Positions 15,563-24,002 are shown, counted from the stretch's first letter. The stretch: 43,199 nucleotides of DNA from UBA1081 sp045639185 (GCA_045639185.1 JAZUCO010000026.1:1-43199); one strand, 5' to 3'. Program-made: numbers and translations. The notes: a model not told the origin generated them from the sequence alone.

Positions 15563-17968
15563 ATGAAAAAACAGCATAAAACCTTAAAAGCGTTACTTTC
15601 TGTTCTGCTTGTAATTTTTATGATGTGTCCCGGTCTTGTAAGCATCAGCGCTTATGCCGCATCCACAACCATTCATTACGTTGAGGATGATTTCCACATG
15701 GCGTTGCCTGACGATCCCGATGCACCATCTTTATCCTACTCTCTTGAAGAATACATTCTTTCTGAAATTATGAAATGTTCAACTTCAATTGACCTTAGTT
15801 CATATTATCTTGCACCGTCAAAAATAGACTATATTGCAAGTTTTATTTATGACAACAGTCCTGAGCTTTTCCACGTTACACGTTTCGGTTACACAACAAT
15901 TTTCGGTTATATTCTTACTATTAATCCCGAATACAGCTGCACAGCAGAAGAATATCAGGAAATGATAGCAGAATGTGACGCTGTTACTGAGAATATGATT
16001 GCAGATATCAAAGATAACGATAATCTCACAGATGTTGAAAAAGCATTGCTTGTTCACGACAGAATTGCTCTTAACTGTGCTTATGACTATGACAATTATC
16101 TGAATGATACTGTTCCTTATTACAGCTACTCAATGTACGGTGTGCTTGTAAACGGTGTCGGTGTTTGTCAGGGTTACGCAGAAGCTTATCTGTATATACT
16201 CAGACAGCTCGGTATTGATGGTTATCTCTGTGAATCAGATACACTCAATCACGCATGGAATATTGTCACTATCAATGGATACGATTATCATGTTGATATC
16301 ACATGGGATGACCCTGTCAATGATATAACCGGAAGAGTAATGCACAAAAACTTCCTTCGCTCATCAGACGGTATATACGCAACAGGTCATGAAGCAGATG
16401 ACTACGACACAACACCTTCATCAACAACATACGACAACTATTTTTGGCAGAATTCATCATCAGCTTTCCAGCTTGCAGGCGATGAAATCTACTATATTGA
16501 TGAAACAGATTCAAACATCAAAAAATACAGCGACAATTCAGTAGTAAAATCAGTTTCTGACAGATGGATGACAAGTGCATCTTCATACTACCCCGGTTGC
16601 TATGCTCGTCTTGCTTCAGACGGTACATATCTCTACTACAACAGCAGTCAGGCTGTATTTGAGTTTGACCCTGCAAACGGCACTGCAACTGAAATCTGGA
16701 GACCTGAATCTGAAACAGAATATTTCAGAATTTATGGTTTCGACTATGCAGATAACTATCTCATCTGCGACTTCTATACAAAGCCCTCGTTCACTCTTAC
16801 AACAAAAGATGATTATCAGCAGACAATGTATTATGCGCACAATAAGGAAGAAGTTACTCTTGAAAATGTTTCAATAAACTCATACCCCACTATTTCTGAA
16901 TTTGATATCAATGAATTCTACTCTGCAAACGGTCTGACACTTCTTCTTGAGTACAGCGACGGTTCAAAAGAAGTTATTACAACAGGTTTTGAACTGAGCA
17001 CTGCCGACACATCTGCTGAAGGCACTAAGACTGTTACAGTAACTTACGAAGGTTTCACAGTATCATATACATTTAATGTTGTATGTAAACATAAAGATGT
17101 AACAAATGTTGCTGCTAATAAATCAACTTGTATCACTCAGGGTAATGAAGCTTACACTAAGTGTAATATCTGTAATACGGTTATTTCAGGTTCAGATTTA
17201 TTACTTCCTCTTGCCGGTCATAATCATATTCCCTCAGTCACAACTCCCCCCACTTGTACTGAAAATGGTGTAATGACTTATACTTGCTCAGTATGTTCAG
17301 ATTCTTACACAGAAGCAATCAAATCAGCAGGTCATACATATGATGCTGTTGTGACTCCTCCCACTTGCACAGAAGACGGTTATACAACATACACCTGCAC
17401 TTGCGGTGATTCTTATGTTGCTGATTACGAAGACGCTCTCGGTCATACATATGATGCTGTTGTGACTCCTCCCTCCTGCACAGAAGACGGTTATACAACA
17501 TACACCTGTGTTTGCGGTGATTCTTATGTTGCTGATTACGAAGACTCTCTCGGTCATACATATGATGCTGTTGTGACTCCTCCCTCCTGCACAGAAGACG
17601 GTTATACAACATACACCTGTGTTTGCGGTGATACTTATGTTGCAGATTACAAAGACGCTCTCGGTCATTCATATGATGAAGATGTAACACCTCCCACTTG
17701 TACAGAAGACGGTTATACAACATACACCTGCACTTGCGGTGATACATTCACAGATGATTACACAGACGCTCTCGGACACGAAGACAACGATGGCGACGAA
17801 TATTGTGACTTCTGCGATGAAAATCTTGCAGAAGATACAACAATCAACTGCTCATGTAACTGCCACAGCACAAACGCATTTATCTCTTTCTTCTGGAAAA
17901 TACTCAACTTCTTCCAGAAACTCTTCAAAACAAATCCCGTATGTGAATGCGGTGCCGCACATTATTAA
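15563..17968 (+). CDS. Secreted transglutaminase-like protein with Ig-like domain and Cys-rich tandem repeats
   Basis: The 801-residue exported protein has a signal peptide (residues 1-32, cleavage near AYA-AS). A transglutaminase-like core follows with a plausible triad Cys202 (GVCQGYAEA), His230 (LNHAWN) and Asp245 (YHVDITWDD). Residues 270-430 hold beta-rich segments, and 432-508 look like a bacterial Ig-like (Big_3-type) domain. After two degenerate copies (about 508-589) come four near-identical 37-residue repeats (590-737), each with GH.Y, TPP.CTEDGYTTYTC.CGD. A short DxDxD-like stretch (741-748) precedes a C-terminal tail of CSCNCH, FFWKILNFFQKLF and CECGAAHY. It probably acts at the cell surface; the substrate is unknown. 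GGAGG precedes the ATG. Confidence 0.8.
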   Translation: MKKQHKTLKALLSVLLVIFMMCPGLVSISAYAASTTIHYVEDDFHMALPDDPDAPSLSYSLEEYILSEIMKCSTSIDLSSYYLAPSKIDYIASFIYDNSPELFHVTRFGYTTIFGYILTINPEYSCTAEEYQEMIAECDAVTENMIADIKDNDNLTDVEKALLVHDRIALNCAYDYDNYLNDTVPYYSYSMYGVLVNGVGVCQGYAEAYLYILRQLGIDGYLCESDTLNHAWNIVTINGYDYHVDITWDDPVNDITGRVMHKNFLRSSDGIYATGHEADDYDTTPSSTTYDNYFWQNSSSAFQLAGDEIYYIDETDSNIKKYSDNSVVKSVSDRWMTSASSYYPGCYARLASDGTYLYYNSSQAVFEFDPANGTATEIWRPESETEYFRIYGFDYADNYLICDFYTKPSFTLTTKDDYQQTMYYAHNKEEVTLENVSINSYPTISEFDINEFYSANGLTLLLEYSDGSKEVITTGFELSTADTSAEGTKTVTVTYEGFTVSYTFNVVCKHKDVTNVAANKSTCITQGNEAYTKCNICNTVISGSDLLLPLAGHNHIPSVTTPPTCTENGVMTYTCSVCSDSYTEAIKSAGHTYDAVVTPPTCTEDGYTTYTCTCGDSYVADYEDALGHTYDAVVTPPSCTEDGYTTYTCVCGDSYVADYEDSLGHTYDAVVTPPSCTEDGYTTYTCVCGDTYVADYKDALGHSYDEDVTPPTCTEDGYTTYTCTCGDTFTDDYTDALGHEDNDGDEYCDFCDENLAEDTTINCSCNCHSTNAFISFFWKILNFFQKLFKTNPVCECGAAHY
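17330..17773 (+). repeat. Four tandem 111-bp repeats inside the secreted protein gene
   Basis: Copies run about 17330-17440, 17441-17551, 17552-17662 and 17663-17773. Copies 2 and 3 are almost identical in DNA as well as protein, which suggests recent duplication or gene conversion. The period is a multiple of three, so unit gain or loss stays in frame. Confidence 0.85.
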
Positions 17969-17974
17969 AATTTT

Positions 17975-18010
17975 AAGGGAACGGATAAAACCGTTCCCTT
18001 TTTAATTTTT
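17975..18010 (+). terminator. Intrinsic terminator after the secreted protein gene
   Basis: AAGGGAACGG (17975-17984) pairs with CCGTTCCCTT (17991-18000) around ATAAAA, followed by a T-rich tract. Confidence 0.95.
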
Positions 18011-18045
18011 TGGCAGATTGTTTTTTCTATTTTCTAAATTTTATA

Positions 18046-18073
18046 TTGATTTTTGGTAAAATTATGTTACAAT
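18046..18073 (+). promoter_or_regulatory. Probable promoter for the SGNH hydrolase gene
   Basis: TTGATT (18046-18051), 16-base spacer, TACAAT (18068-18073), 39 bases before the ATG. Confidence 0.5.
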
Positions 18074-18112
18074 ATATTTACAATATTTTAATATTTATCG
18101 GAGGCAATTGAT

Positions 18113-19432
18113 ATGAAAATTTTCAAAAGAACACTCGCAGTTATCCTCACACTTTTGATGATTTCAGGTTCACTTGTGTGTTTTGCGGCTGAGAATGAAA
18201 AACAGTATCACAATTATGAAAAATACGTACTTTTAGGTGACAGCGAAGCCAGCGGCTACAGAGACTATGAATACAGAATGACTGAATTCACTTTTGCTCC
18301 TGATTCATATTCTGATTATCTCAGTCAGGATCTCGGTGCCGAGCTTGTTCCCCTTGCTTGTCCCGGCTTCAGAACTGTTGAACTCCGCTATGTTCTTGAT
18401 GACAATTATGTTCCCGAAGACAAATACCTTTTCAGTGCAGTTCCCAACACTTCAAAAGCTGAAATTGAAGCTATGATTCCCACAATCCGTCAGGAAATTG
18501 CAGATGCTGACCTTATCACAATCGGTATCGGCGGTAATGACTGGGGCGGATATCTCGGTTGGGTTCTTACTGAAATCCGTATGGAAAACCGTCTTCCCGA
18601 AGAATTCCTTGTTGCTCTTGAAGAATATCTTGCAACAGCAACTACAGATGATGACATCATCGGCGGTATGGTTGACCTTGCAAACTATATGAATGCACTC
18701 CCCGACCTTGTAAAGGTTATGCCTGAAGCTATTGAATATGCTTTTGCAACACTCAATGAAAACTGGGATTACATTGTAAATGCTATTTACGACCTTAATC
18801 CTGATGTAACGCTCGTTGTTGTCGGTCTTTTCAACACAACTCTCAGCACAAAGCAGGGCGAACCTGACATCGTTGCTGAGCCTGACCCCATTTCTGCAGA
18901 AGTGGAACAGATGATTGTTGACTTTGGCAACAAACCGATGATTGACAAACAGGCTGAATACGGTTATATCTATGTTGATACAACAGGAACAATTGTTGAG
19001 GTTTCACACCCCACAGTTGCAGGTCACAGATTTATTGCAGACAGAATTCTTGAAGAACTTCCCGATGCAAGATTTGACCTTACAGACGTAAAAATCAGCG
19101 ATGCAGAATACAAGGCTGTTGAATATATGTATATTAACGGCTATATGTCAGCATCAGGAAACAAAGCATTTGACGGCGATGCAAAAATCACAAAGAATGA
19201 ATATGCTGCAACATTAAAGGCTCTCGGCTCTTCTGTACCTGCAATCGGTTTCGGCAACGGAATTTCTGAATTTGAGCTTAAAGTAGGATCTTTTATGCTT
19301 TCTGAAAACAAAGGTATAATGGAAATCTTCGAATTCATCTACGATATCGGTCAGTTATTCAGTAAACGCATTGCTTTTGATACAGTAACAAAAAATCAGG
19401 TTGCTGTTGCATTTTTTAATGCAGTAAACTGA
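18113..19432 (+). CDS. Secreted SGNH/GDSL hydrolase with SLH-like C-terminal region
   Basis: The 439-residue exported protein has a signal peptide (1-25, cleavage near CFA-AE). SGNH blocks are LLGDSEASG (nucleophile Ser44), GIGGND (138-143) and SHPTVAGH (catalytic His299). The acid usually found three residues before that His as Asp is Glu296 here. Such enzymes are lipases, esterases or polysaccharide deacetylases; the substrate is unknown. Residues 325-370 (EYKAVEYMYINGYMS, FDGDAKITKNEYAATL) resemble an S-layer-homology repeat, so the enzyme may stay bound to the wall. CGGAGG precedes the ATG. It is monocistronic and shares a secreted character with the gene upstream. Confidence 0.85.
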   Translation: MKIFKRTLAVILTLLMISGSLVCFAAENEKQYHNYEKYVLLGDSEASGYRDYEYRMTEFTFAPDSYSDYLSQDLGAELVPLACPGFRTVELRYVLDDNYVPEDKYLFSAVPNTSKAEIEAMIPTIRQEIADADLITIGIGGNDWGGYLGWVLTEIRMENRLPEEFLVALEEYLATATTDDDIIGGMVDLANYMNALPDLVKVMPEAIEYAFATLNENWDYIVNAIYDLNPDVTLVVVGLFNTTLSTKQGEPDIVAEPDPISAEVEQMIVDFGNKPMIDKQAEYGYIYVDTTGTIVEVSHPTVAGHRFIADRILEELPDARFDLTDVKISDAEYKAVEYMYINGYMSASGNKAFDGDAKITKNEYAATLKALGSSVPAIGFGNGISEFELKVGSFMLSENKGIMEIFEFIYDIGQLFSKRIAFDTVTKNQVAVAFFNAVN

Positions 19433-19467
19433 TCATAATCAAAAATAAAGATTTCAATCAATTTTCA

Positions 19468-19501
19468 ACAAGGAACAGCTTATACTGTTCCTTGTTTTTT
19501 A
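19468..19501 (+). terminator. Intrinsic terminator after the SGNH hydrolase
   Basis: ACAAGGAACAG (19468-19478) pairs with CTGTTCCTTGT (19485-19495) around CTTATA, followed by a T run. Confidence 0.95.
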
Positions 19502-19562
19502 ATCTGTTGCAAAATTACTGAATTGCTTATTATTTACGGCTTTATAATGTTAATTTTCACTA

Positions 19563-19591
19563 TTGCAAAAACAATTAAATTTTAATATAAT
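19563..19591 (+). promoter_or_regulatory. Sigma-A promoter for aspartate kinase
   Basis: TTGCAA (19563-19568), 17-base spacer, TATAAT (19586-19591), 38 bases before the ATG. No lysine riboswitch is visible in the short leader. Confidence 0.75.
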
Positions 19592-19629
19592 GTTATGCGT
19601 ATATATTTAGTAAATTATGAGGTGCTGAA

Positions 19630-20943
19630 ATGATTAAAGTAGTAAAATTCGGCGGTTCATCACTTGCAGACGCAAATCAGTTCCGCAAGGTTGCCGACAT
19701 CATCAAAAGCGATCCCGACAGAAGATATGTTGTAGCTTCTGCTCCCGGTAAAAGAGATGCTCATGACGTTAAAGTAACAGATATGCTTCTCCAGTGCTTC
19801 CGTCTTGTAAGAGATAAGAAGAGCATTGACGAAACATTTGATAAAATCAGAGAAAGATATAACGGAATTATCAATGACCTCGGTATTGATTTCTCACTTG
19901 AAGAAGATCTTCAGGCAATCAAGGTTGCTATTATGCATCACGCAACTCAGGATTATATTGCAAGCCGTGGCGAGTTCCTTAACTCAAAAATCCTTGCAAA
20001 GTTCCTCGGTTTCCAGTTTATTGATGCTGAAGAAGGCATTTTCTTCGATGAAAACGGTCTTCTTGACATTGAAAAGACAGATGCAGAACTCGGCAGACTT
20101 CTTTCATATCACGAATATGCAGTTATCCCCGGTTTCTACGGTGCAACTCCCGCAGGTATGATTAAGACATTCTCAAGAGGCGGTTCAGACGTTACAGGTT
20201 CAATCGTTGCACGTGCTGCTGAAGCTGATATCTATGAAAACTGGACTGACGTTTCAGGTATGCTTATGGCAGATCCCCGTTGCATCGACAATCCTCAGCC
20301 TATCCCCGAAATCACTTACAGAGAACTTCGTGAGCTTTCATACATGGGTGCAACTGTTCTTCACGACGAAGCAATTTTCCCCGTAAGAAAAGCAAGAATA
20401 CCCATCAACATCAGAAACACAAACTGCCCCGAAGCTCCCGGAACAATGATTGTTCACAAGGCTTCAAGCAACAATGTTCCTACTGTTATCACAGGTATCG
20501 CAGGTAAAAAGGGTATCACAGCTATCCATGTTGAAAAGGATATGATGAACGCAGAACTCGGCTTTGGCAGAAAGGTTCTTGAAGTTCTTGAAAACCATAA
20601 GGTTTCATTTGAACATCTTCCCTCAGGTATCGACACAATGAGCGTTCTTGTTTCTGCTGATGCTCTCGGCTCACACAAGGGTTCAATTACTGCTGATATC
20701 GTTAAGAAGGTCAATCCCGATTCAATCACACTTGTTGAAGGTCTCTGCCTTATCGCTATCGTTGGTCGTGGTATGGTTAATACTGAAGGCACAGCAGCAA
20801 GAATCTTCACAGCTCTTGCAAATGCAAAGGTTAACATCAGAATGATTGACCAGGGTTCAAGTGAAATCAACATCATCGTTGCGGTTGAAGAAAAAGATTA
20901 CCACAAGACAATTGATGCAATTTACAGAGAATTTGTAAAATAA
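19630..20943 (+). CDS. Aspartate kinase
   Basis: The 437-residue enzyme phosphorylates L-aspartate, the first step to lysine, threonine and methionine. The N-terminal amino-acid-kinase domain shows VVKFGGSSLAD (ATP/Asp binding), SRGGSDVTGS and the kinase-fold segment ENWTDVSGMLMADPR. The C-terminal third holds tandem ACT domains (ITAIHVEKDMMNAELGFGRKV and LCLIAIVGRGMVNTEGTAARIF), the site of feedback control by end products. The gene is a single cistron with AGGTG before the ATG and its own promoter and terminator, so it is not part of a visible lysine operon. Confidence 0.95.
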   Translation: MIKVVKFGGSSLADANQFRKVADIIKSDPDRRYVVASAPGKRDAHDVKVTDMLLQCFRLVRDKKSIDETFDKIRERYNGIINDLGIDFSLEEDLQAIKVAIMHHATQDYIASRGEFLNSKILAKFLGFQFIDAEEGIFFDENGLLDIEKTDAELGRLLSYHEYAVIPGFYGATPAGMIKTFSRGGSDVTGSIVARAAEADIYENWTDVSGMLMADPRCIDNPQPIPEITYRELRELSYMGATVLHDEAIFPVRKARIPINIRNTNCPEAPGTMIVHKASSNNVPTVITGIAGKKGITAIHVEKDMMNAELGFGRKVLEVLENHKVSFEHLPSGIDTMSVLVSADALGSHKGSITADIVKKVNPDSITLVEGLCLIAIVGRGMVNTEGTAARIFTALANAKVNIRMIDQGSSEINIIVAVEEKDYHKTIDAIYREFVK

Positions 20944-20953
20944 TAAAATTCAA

Positions 20954-20985
20954 GGGAACAGCAAATGCTGTTCCCTGTTTTATTT
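20954..20985. terminator. Terminator between aspartate kinase and XRE regulator
   Basis: GGGAACAGC (20954-20962) pairs with GCTGTTCCC (20967-20975) around AAAT. TGTTTTATTT follows on the plus strand; the minus side is less T-rich. Confidence 0.85.
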
Positions 20986-21180
20986 CAGACCTAGAATATA
21001 ATCGGCAGATACACCGTAATATTTACAAAGTGCAATTATATGTCTTACAGGCATTTCGTTCTCCCCTTTTTCATAACGGGAATAAACCTGCTGTGTTGTT
21101 CCTAAATATTCAGCAATTTCTTTTTGTGTTTTATCGTTATCTTCACGCAAATCCTTGATAATCTCAACATATTCCTTCAT
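20980..21180 (-). CDS. XRE-family helix-turn-helix regulator (66 aa)
   Basis: This small DNA-binding protein consists of one Cro/C1 HTH domain (KEYVEIIKDLREDNDKTQKE, then IAEYLGTTQQVYSRYEKGEN). The TQKEIAEYLGTTQQVYSRYE stretch is the HTH with recognition helix, and PVRHIIALCKYYGVSADYIL is the usual final pair of helices. ATG 21180 is chosen because AGAGGTG lies about 6 bases upstream; the frame opens with an in-frame GTG inside that site. It is divergent from the zinc-ribbon gene, and a large inverted repeat (21217-21261) covers the promoter between them. It is therefore the obvious candidate repressor of that neighbour and perhaps of itself. Confidence 0.85.
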   Translation of the reverse strand: MKEYVEIIKDLREDNDKTQKEIAEYLGTTQQVYSRYEKGENEMPVRHIIALCKYYGVSADYILGLK

Positions 21181-21216
21181 AACTATCACCTCTGCAATTG
21201 ACAGTTAAAGTGCACA

Positions 21217-21261
21217 ATACACCACAATTGATGTATTGACTTTACATCTGATGTGGTGTAT
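21217..21261. promoter_or_regulatory. 45-bp inverted-repeat operator, probably for the XRE regulator
   Basis: The left arm ATACACCACA-ATT-GATGTA (21217-21235) and right arm TACATC-TGA-TGTGGTGTAT (21243-21261) match at 16 of 19 positions around a 7-base centre. The centre contains the -35 box and the right arm overlaps the -10 box of the 21236-21264 promoter. This is the classic geometry of a repressor site for the adjacent HTH protein; the assignment to that protein is inferred from proximity. Confidence 0.75.
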
Positions 21262-21264
21262 AAT
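21236..21264 (+). promoter_or_regulatory. Sigma-A promoter for the zinc-ribbon gene
   Basis: TTGACT (21236-21241), 17-base spacer, TATAAT (21259-21264). It is embedded in the inverted repeat, and a leader of about 80 bases follows. Confidence 0.8.
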
Positions 21265-21351
21265 ATTTTTGCATAGTAAATCATATGCAGTATTTTTGGA
21301 ATTATATGATTTCAAAAAAATTAACTTTTTCTACTTTTTGGAGGTACTAAA

Positions 21352-21738
21352 ATGGCACTTATCAAATGTCCCGAATGCGGTAAAGAAATGTCAAGCTTGG
21401 CAAAGGTATGTATCAATTGTGGTTGTCCTATTGCAGAACTTAACCCTGCAGGAACTGTATCAATTAATATGAACACAGCAGCATTAGTAAAAATGTATAT
21501 TATTGATCTTGAAACAGGTAATGAACTGTGGTCAGGCAACAATGGTCAGATAGCACGTTTTGATGTACAGAAAGAAACCGAAATTTCTATTGTAGGTTCA
21601 TTAGAAAGAAGACGCCCGCATAAAGGAACAAAAGCCATTGTTCGTGGCGGAAAAAAATATGAACACAAACAAGTAGCAAAAGGTCTTGGTGTTGCATACA
21701 CTATCAATGAAATAGATGTAATAGATTCAGGCAGATAA
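21352..21738 (+). CDS. Zinc-ribbon protein of unknown function
   Basis: The 128-residue protein begins with a four-Cys zinc ribbon (CPEC at 6-9 and CINCGCP from residue 21). About 95 residues follow with beta-strand character, including VKMYIIDLETGNELWSG and ETEISIVGSLERRRPHKG, and no TM helix or signal peptide. I do not recognise the C-terminal part. GGAGG precedes the ATG. Its promoter sits inside the inverted-repeat operator beside the divergent XRE regulator, so expression is probably repressed under most conditions. The regulator/target pair between two strong terminators looks like a self-contained cassette, perhaps acquired. Confidence 0.75.
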   Translation: MALIKCPECGKEMSSLAKVCINCGCPIAELNPAGTVSINMNTAALVKMYIIDLETGNELWSGNNGQIARFDVQKETEISIVGSLERRRPHKGTKAIVRGGKKYEHKQVAKGLGVAYTINEIDVIDSGR

Positions 21739-21744
21739 ATATTT

Positions 21745-21779
21745 AAGGAGCTGTATTTCTACAGCTCCTTAGTTTTTTG
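21745..21779. terminator. Terminator between zinc-ribbon gene and aldo/keto reductase
   Basis: AAGGAGCTGTA (21745-21755) pairs perfectly with TACAGCTCCTT (21760-21770) around TTTC, followed by AGTTTTTTG. It serves the plus transcript and possibly the convergent one. Confidence 0.9.
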
Positions 21780-21785
21780 TTTTAT

Positions 21786-22709
21786 TTACGGTAAAATATT
21801 GCCTGCGCTTTTATAAATTGCGTACCACTCTTCACGGGTCAGCTTAATATCTGATGCTTTGAGGCACTCAAGAAGTCTGTCTTTTTTGAGTGTGCCTGTG
21901 ATTGCCTGCATTTTTGCGGGATGTGAAAGAATCCAAGCAATTGAAATAGTTGTCTTTGTTACATCGTATTTATCTGCAAGCTCCTGAAGCTTTGAATTAA
22001 GTTCAGGGAAATCGGGGTTATCAATAAATGTGCCTTTTGCAAAGCCGTGCTGAAGCGGTGACCATGTCTGAATTGTGATTTTATTCATTCGGCAGTATTC
22101 TATTATTCCTGCGCCTCTGTCAACGGCAGAATCGTTATACATATTCACATTAAGTCCGCCCTGAATCATAGGGCAATGTGCAATACTGAACTGCAACTGA
22201 TTGGCTACAAGGGGCATATTGAGGTTTTTTCTGAGATATTCCATCTGCCATATCCCCTCATTAGAAACACCGAAATTACGGACTTTACCGCTAGATTTCA
22301 GAACATCAAAAGCTTCGCAGACTTCTTCGGGTTCAAAAAGTGTATCGGGTCTGTGAAGAAGAAGCACATCTATATAATCAGTATTAAGCCTTTTAAGGCT
22401 TCCGTCTACAGCTTTGAGAATATGCTCTTTTGAAAAATCAAAACTCTTACCGGGAACGATTCCGCACTTTGTCTGAATATACATTTTTTCACGGATTGAA
22501 TCATTCATTCCGATTGCTTCAGAAAAGATTTTTTCTGCTTCACCGCCACCGTATATATCTGCGTGGTCAAAAAAATTTGCACCATTTTCAAGAGCTGTAC
22601 GGATAAACTCCTCAGCTGTTTTAAGGTCTGTATTTCTGTTAAGTCGCCAGAAACCGACAGCAACATCGGGAACTGAAAGCTCTGATGTGCCGAGATTGAT
22701 ATTTTTCAT
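21786..22709 (-). CDS. Aldo/keto reductase
   Basis: The 307-residue NAD(P)H-dependent oxidoreductase has the (beta/alpha)8 aldo/keto reductase fold. The catalytic tetrad is visible: Asp48 and Tyr53 (NFFDHADIYGGGEAE), Lys81 (IQTKCGI) and His119 (LLLHRPD). The GNILP-type C-terminus and segment order fit the YdhF-like bacterial branch. Carbonyl substrate unknown. It starts 15 bases downstream of the 24002 gene's stop, with AGGGTGG upstream, so it is the second gene of that operon. Confidence 0.9.
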   Translation of the reverse strand: MKNINLGTSELSVPDVAVGFWRLNRNTDLKTAEEFIRTALENGANFFDHADIYGGGEAEKIFSEAIGMNDSIREKMYIQTKCGIVPGKSFDFSKEHILKAVDGSLKRLNTDYIDVLLLHRPDTLFEPEEVCEAFDVLKSSGKVRNFGVSNEGIWQMEYLRKNLNMPLVANQLQFSIAHCPMIQGGLNVNMYNDSAVDRGAGIIEYCRMNKITIQTWSPLQHGFAKGTFIDNPDFPELNSKLQELADKYDVTKTTISIAWILSHPAKMQAITGTLKKDRLLECLKASDIKLTREEWYAIYKSAGNILP

Positions 22710-22724
22710 AAAACTACCACCCTA

Positions 22725-24002
22725 TCAGAAAATGTAATAAGTGAATTTATCGTTTTCCTGAACTGTGAGCATAACGCCCCCTGAAACAACAATGGGATTT
22801 ACAACATTTCTGAAGAATTCATCAGCATAAACTGCGATAACTTTACCGTCTGCAAGAGATGCTACAACAGTTACAGGAACATGTTTGTCTGCATAGCCTC
22901 TGACAATAAACTCACCGCCAAGTACGGTAAACATATCTGCAGCAAAAACATCGTTTTTAGCATAACCGAGTGTTGCTTCATTTTCATCAAGAATTGAATA
23001 TACTGTATTTTTGCTGATTGAATAAATATAATCACCGTCTACAAGAATATCCTCTCTTGTAACACCGTCAAGAGTTTTTACTGTTTCTGATTTATCTTCA
23101 TCAGCGTTATACTTTGCAACAATAACGTTTCCGTTCTCATCAACAGAAATATACATTAAACCGTCTTCAGTATTCTTTACCCAGTAACCGAGAACATCAC
23201 GGGCAATGATAATATTATCAACATTGTTGCCTGTTCCTCCGCTTCTGAAAAGGTCTACTCTTTCATCTGCTTCACTATACTGTCTGCCTGAGAAAAAAAT
23301 ATGATGGCTTGTTGAAACTTCGATAACAGCATTATTAAAGAGTGTATAGTCACTTCTTTTTGTGCCGTCCATACCTACAGTTCTGTTTGCTTCTGAAAGA
23401 AGTCTTGTGCATGAAGAATCACTTGTTTTGAAACCGAATGCTTCATCATAAATTTTATCATTGCTGTAGAAATCGTCAGCTGTTGTGTCAACAAGAAGAA
23501 GATAATCTCCTGATGCAGCTTTGTTGTCTGCACCGAAGTTTACAAGTCTGAAGAAAGCATAAGGATAAAGGTCAAAACCGTCTGTTGCGCCTTTGTAAAG
23601 ACCGTAGCCTGAAATCACACCGTCTTTTTCAATGTAAGTTACAGTTGCTTTTACTTCCTGCTCACTCATTGTGACAGTTACATCATATGCACCGTCAGCT
23701 TCAACCTCTGTAAACTTATTATCCGCAAATGTATAGAATTTAACCGCACCATCAGTTGAAACTGTGTAGAAAAGATTTTCTATATCTGTTTCAAGATAAG
23801 GAAGATTATTCTCTGCAGATGCGGCTATTTCATCTGTATACTGATTTGTTACCAAATATTTGTTTTCAATGTCTTCCTGAGTTGTGATTTCATCAGTTGC
23901 AGGTTCGTTTTTGCCAAAAACACCGCTGAAAACGAGCACTGCAAATACAAGCACAACCAAAAAGATTACGCCGCCGATTATAAGTTTCTTTTTATTATCC
24001 AT
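22725..24002 (-). CDS. Membrane-anchored extracytoplasmic protein, unknown function
   Basis: The 425-residue protein has a short cytoplasmic KKK stretch and one TM helix (about residues 7-28, LIIGGVIFLVVLVFAVLVF), with no lipobox. A large extracytoplasmic part follows, rich in beta-strand segments such as GDYIYSISKNTVYSILDENE, GLMYISVDENGNVIVAKY and KVIAVYADEFF, which suggest a WD/propeller-like fold. I do not recognise the family. ATG 24002 is chosen for GGAGGTG just upstream; the frame opens 15 bases earlier without a site. It is the first gene of an operon with an aldo/keto reductase and is divergent from a GH25 lysozyme that has the same anchored layout. Confidence 0.75.
   Translation of the reverse strand: MDNKKKLIIGGVIFLVVLVFAVLVFSGVFGKNEPATDEITTQEDIENKYLVTNQYTDEIAASAENNLPYLETDIENLFYTVSTDGAVKFYTFADNKFTEVEADGAYDVTVTMSEQEVKATVTYIEKDGVISGYGLYKGATDGFDLYPYAFFRLVNFGADNKAASGDYLLLVDTTADDFYSNDKIYDEAFGFKTSDSSCTRLLSEANRTVGMDGTKRSDYTLFNNAVIEVSTSHHIFFSGRQYSEADERVDLFRSGGTGNNVDNIIIARDVLGYWVKNTEDGLMYISVDENGNVIVAKYNADEDKSETVKTLDGVTREDILVDGDYIYSISKNTVYSILDENEATLGYAKNDVFAADMFTVLGGEFIVRGYADKHVPVTVVASLADGKVIAVYADEFFRNVVNPIVVSGGVMLTVQENDKFTYYIF

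Noticed and set aside
17319..17747. Long minus-strand frames with His/Arg- or Cys-rich repeats
   Set aside because: They are mirror images of the 111-bp tandem repeat in the plus-strand secreted protein gene.
17330..17773. CRISPR-like array
   Set aside because: Repeats are contiguous, 111 bases long and in-frame coding, with no spacers.
19523..19548. Second promoter for aspartate kinase (TTGCTT / TATAAT)
   Set aside because: The spacer is only 14 bases; the 19563-19591 pair fits better.
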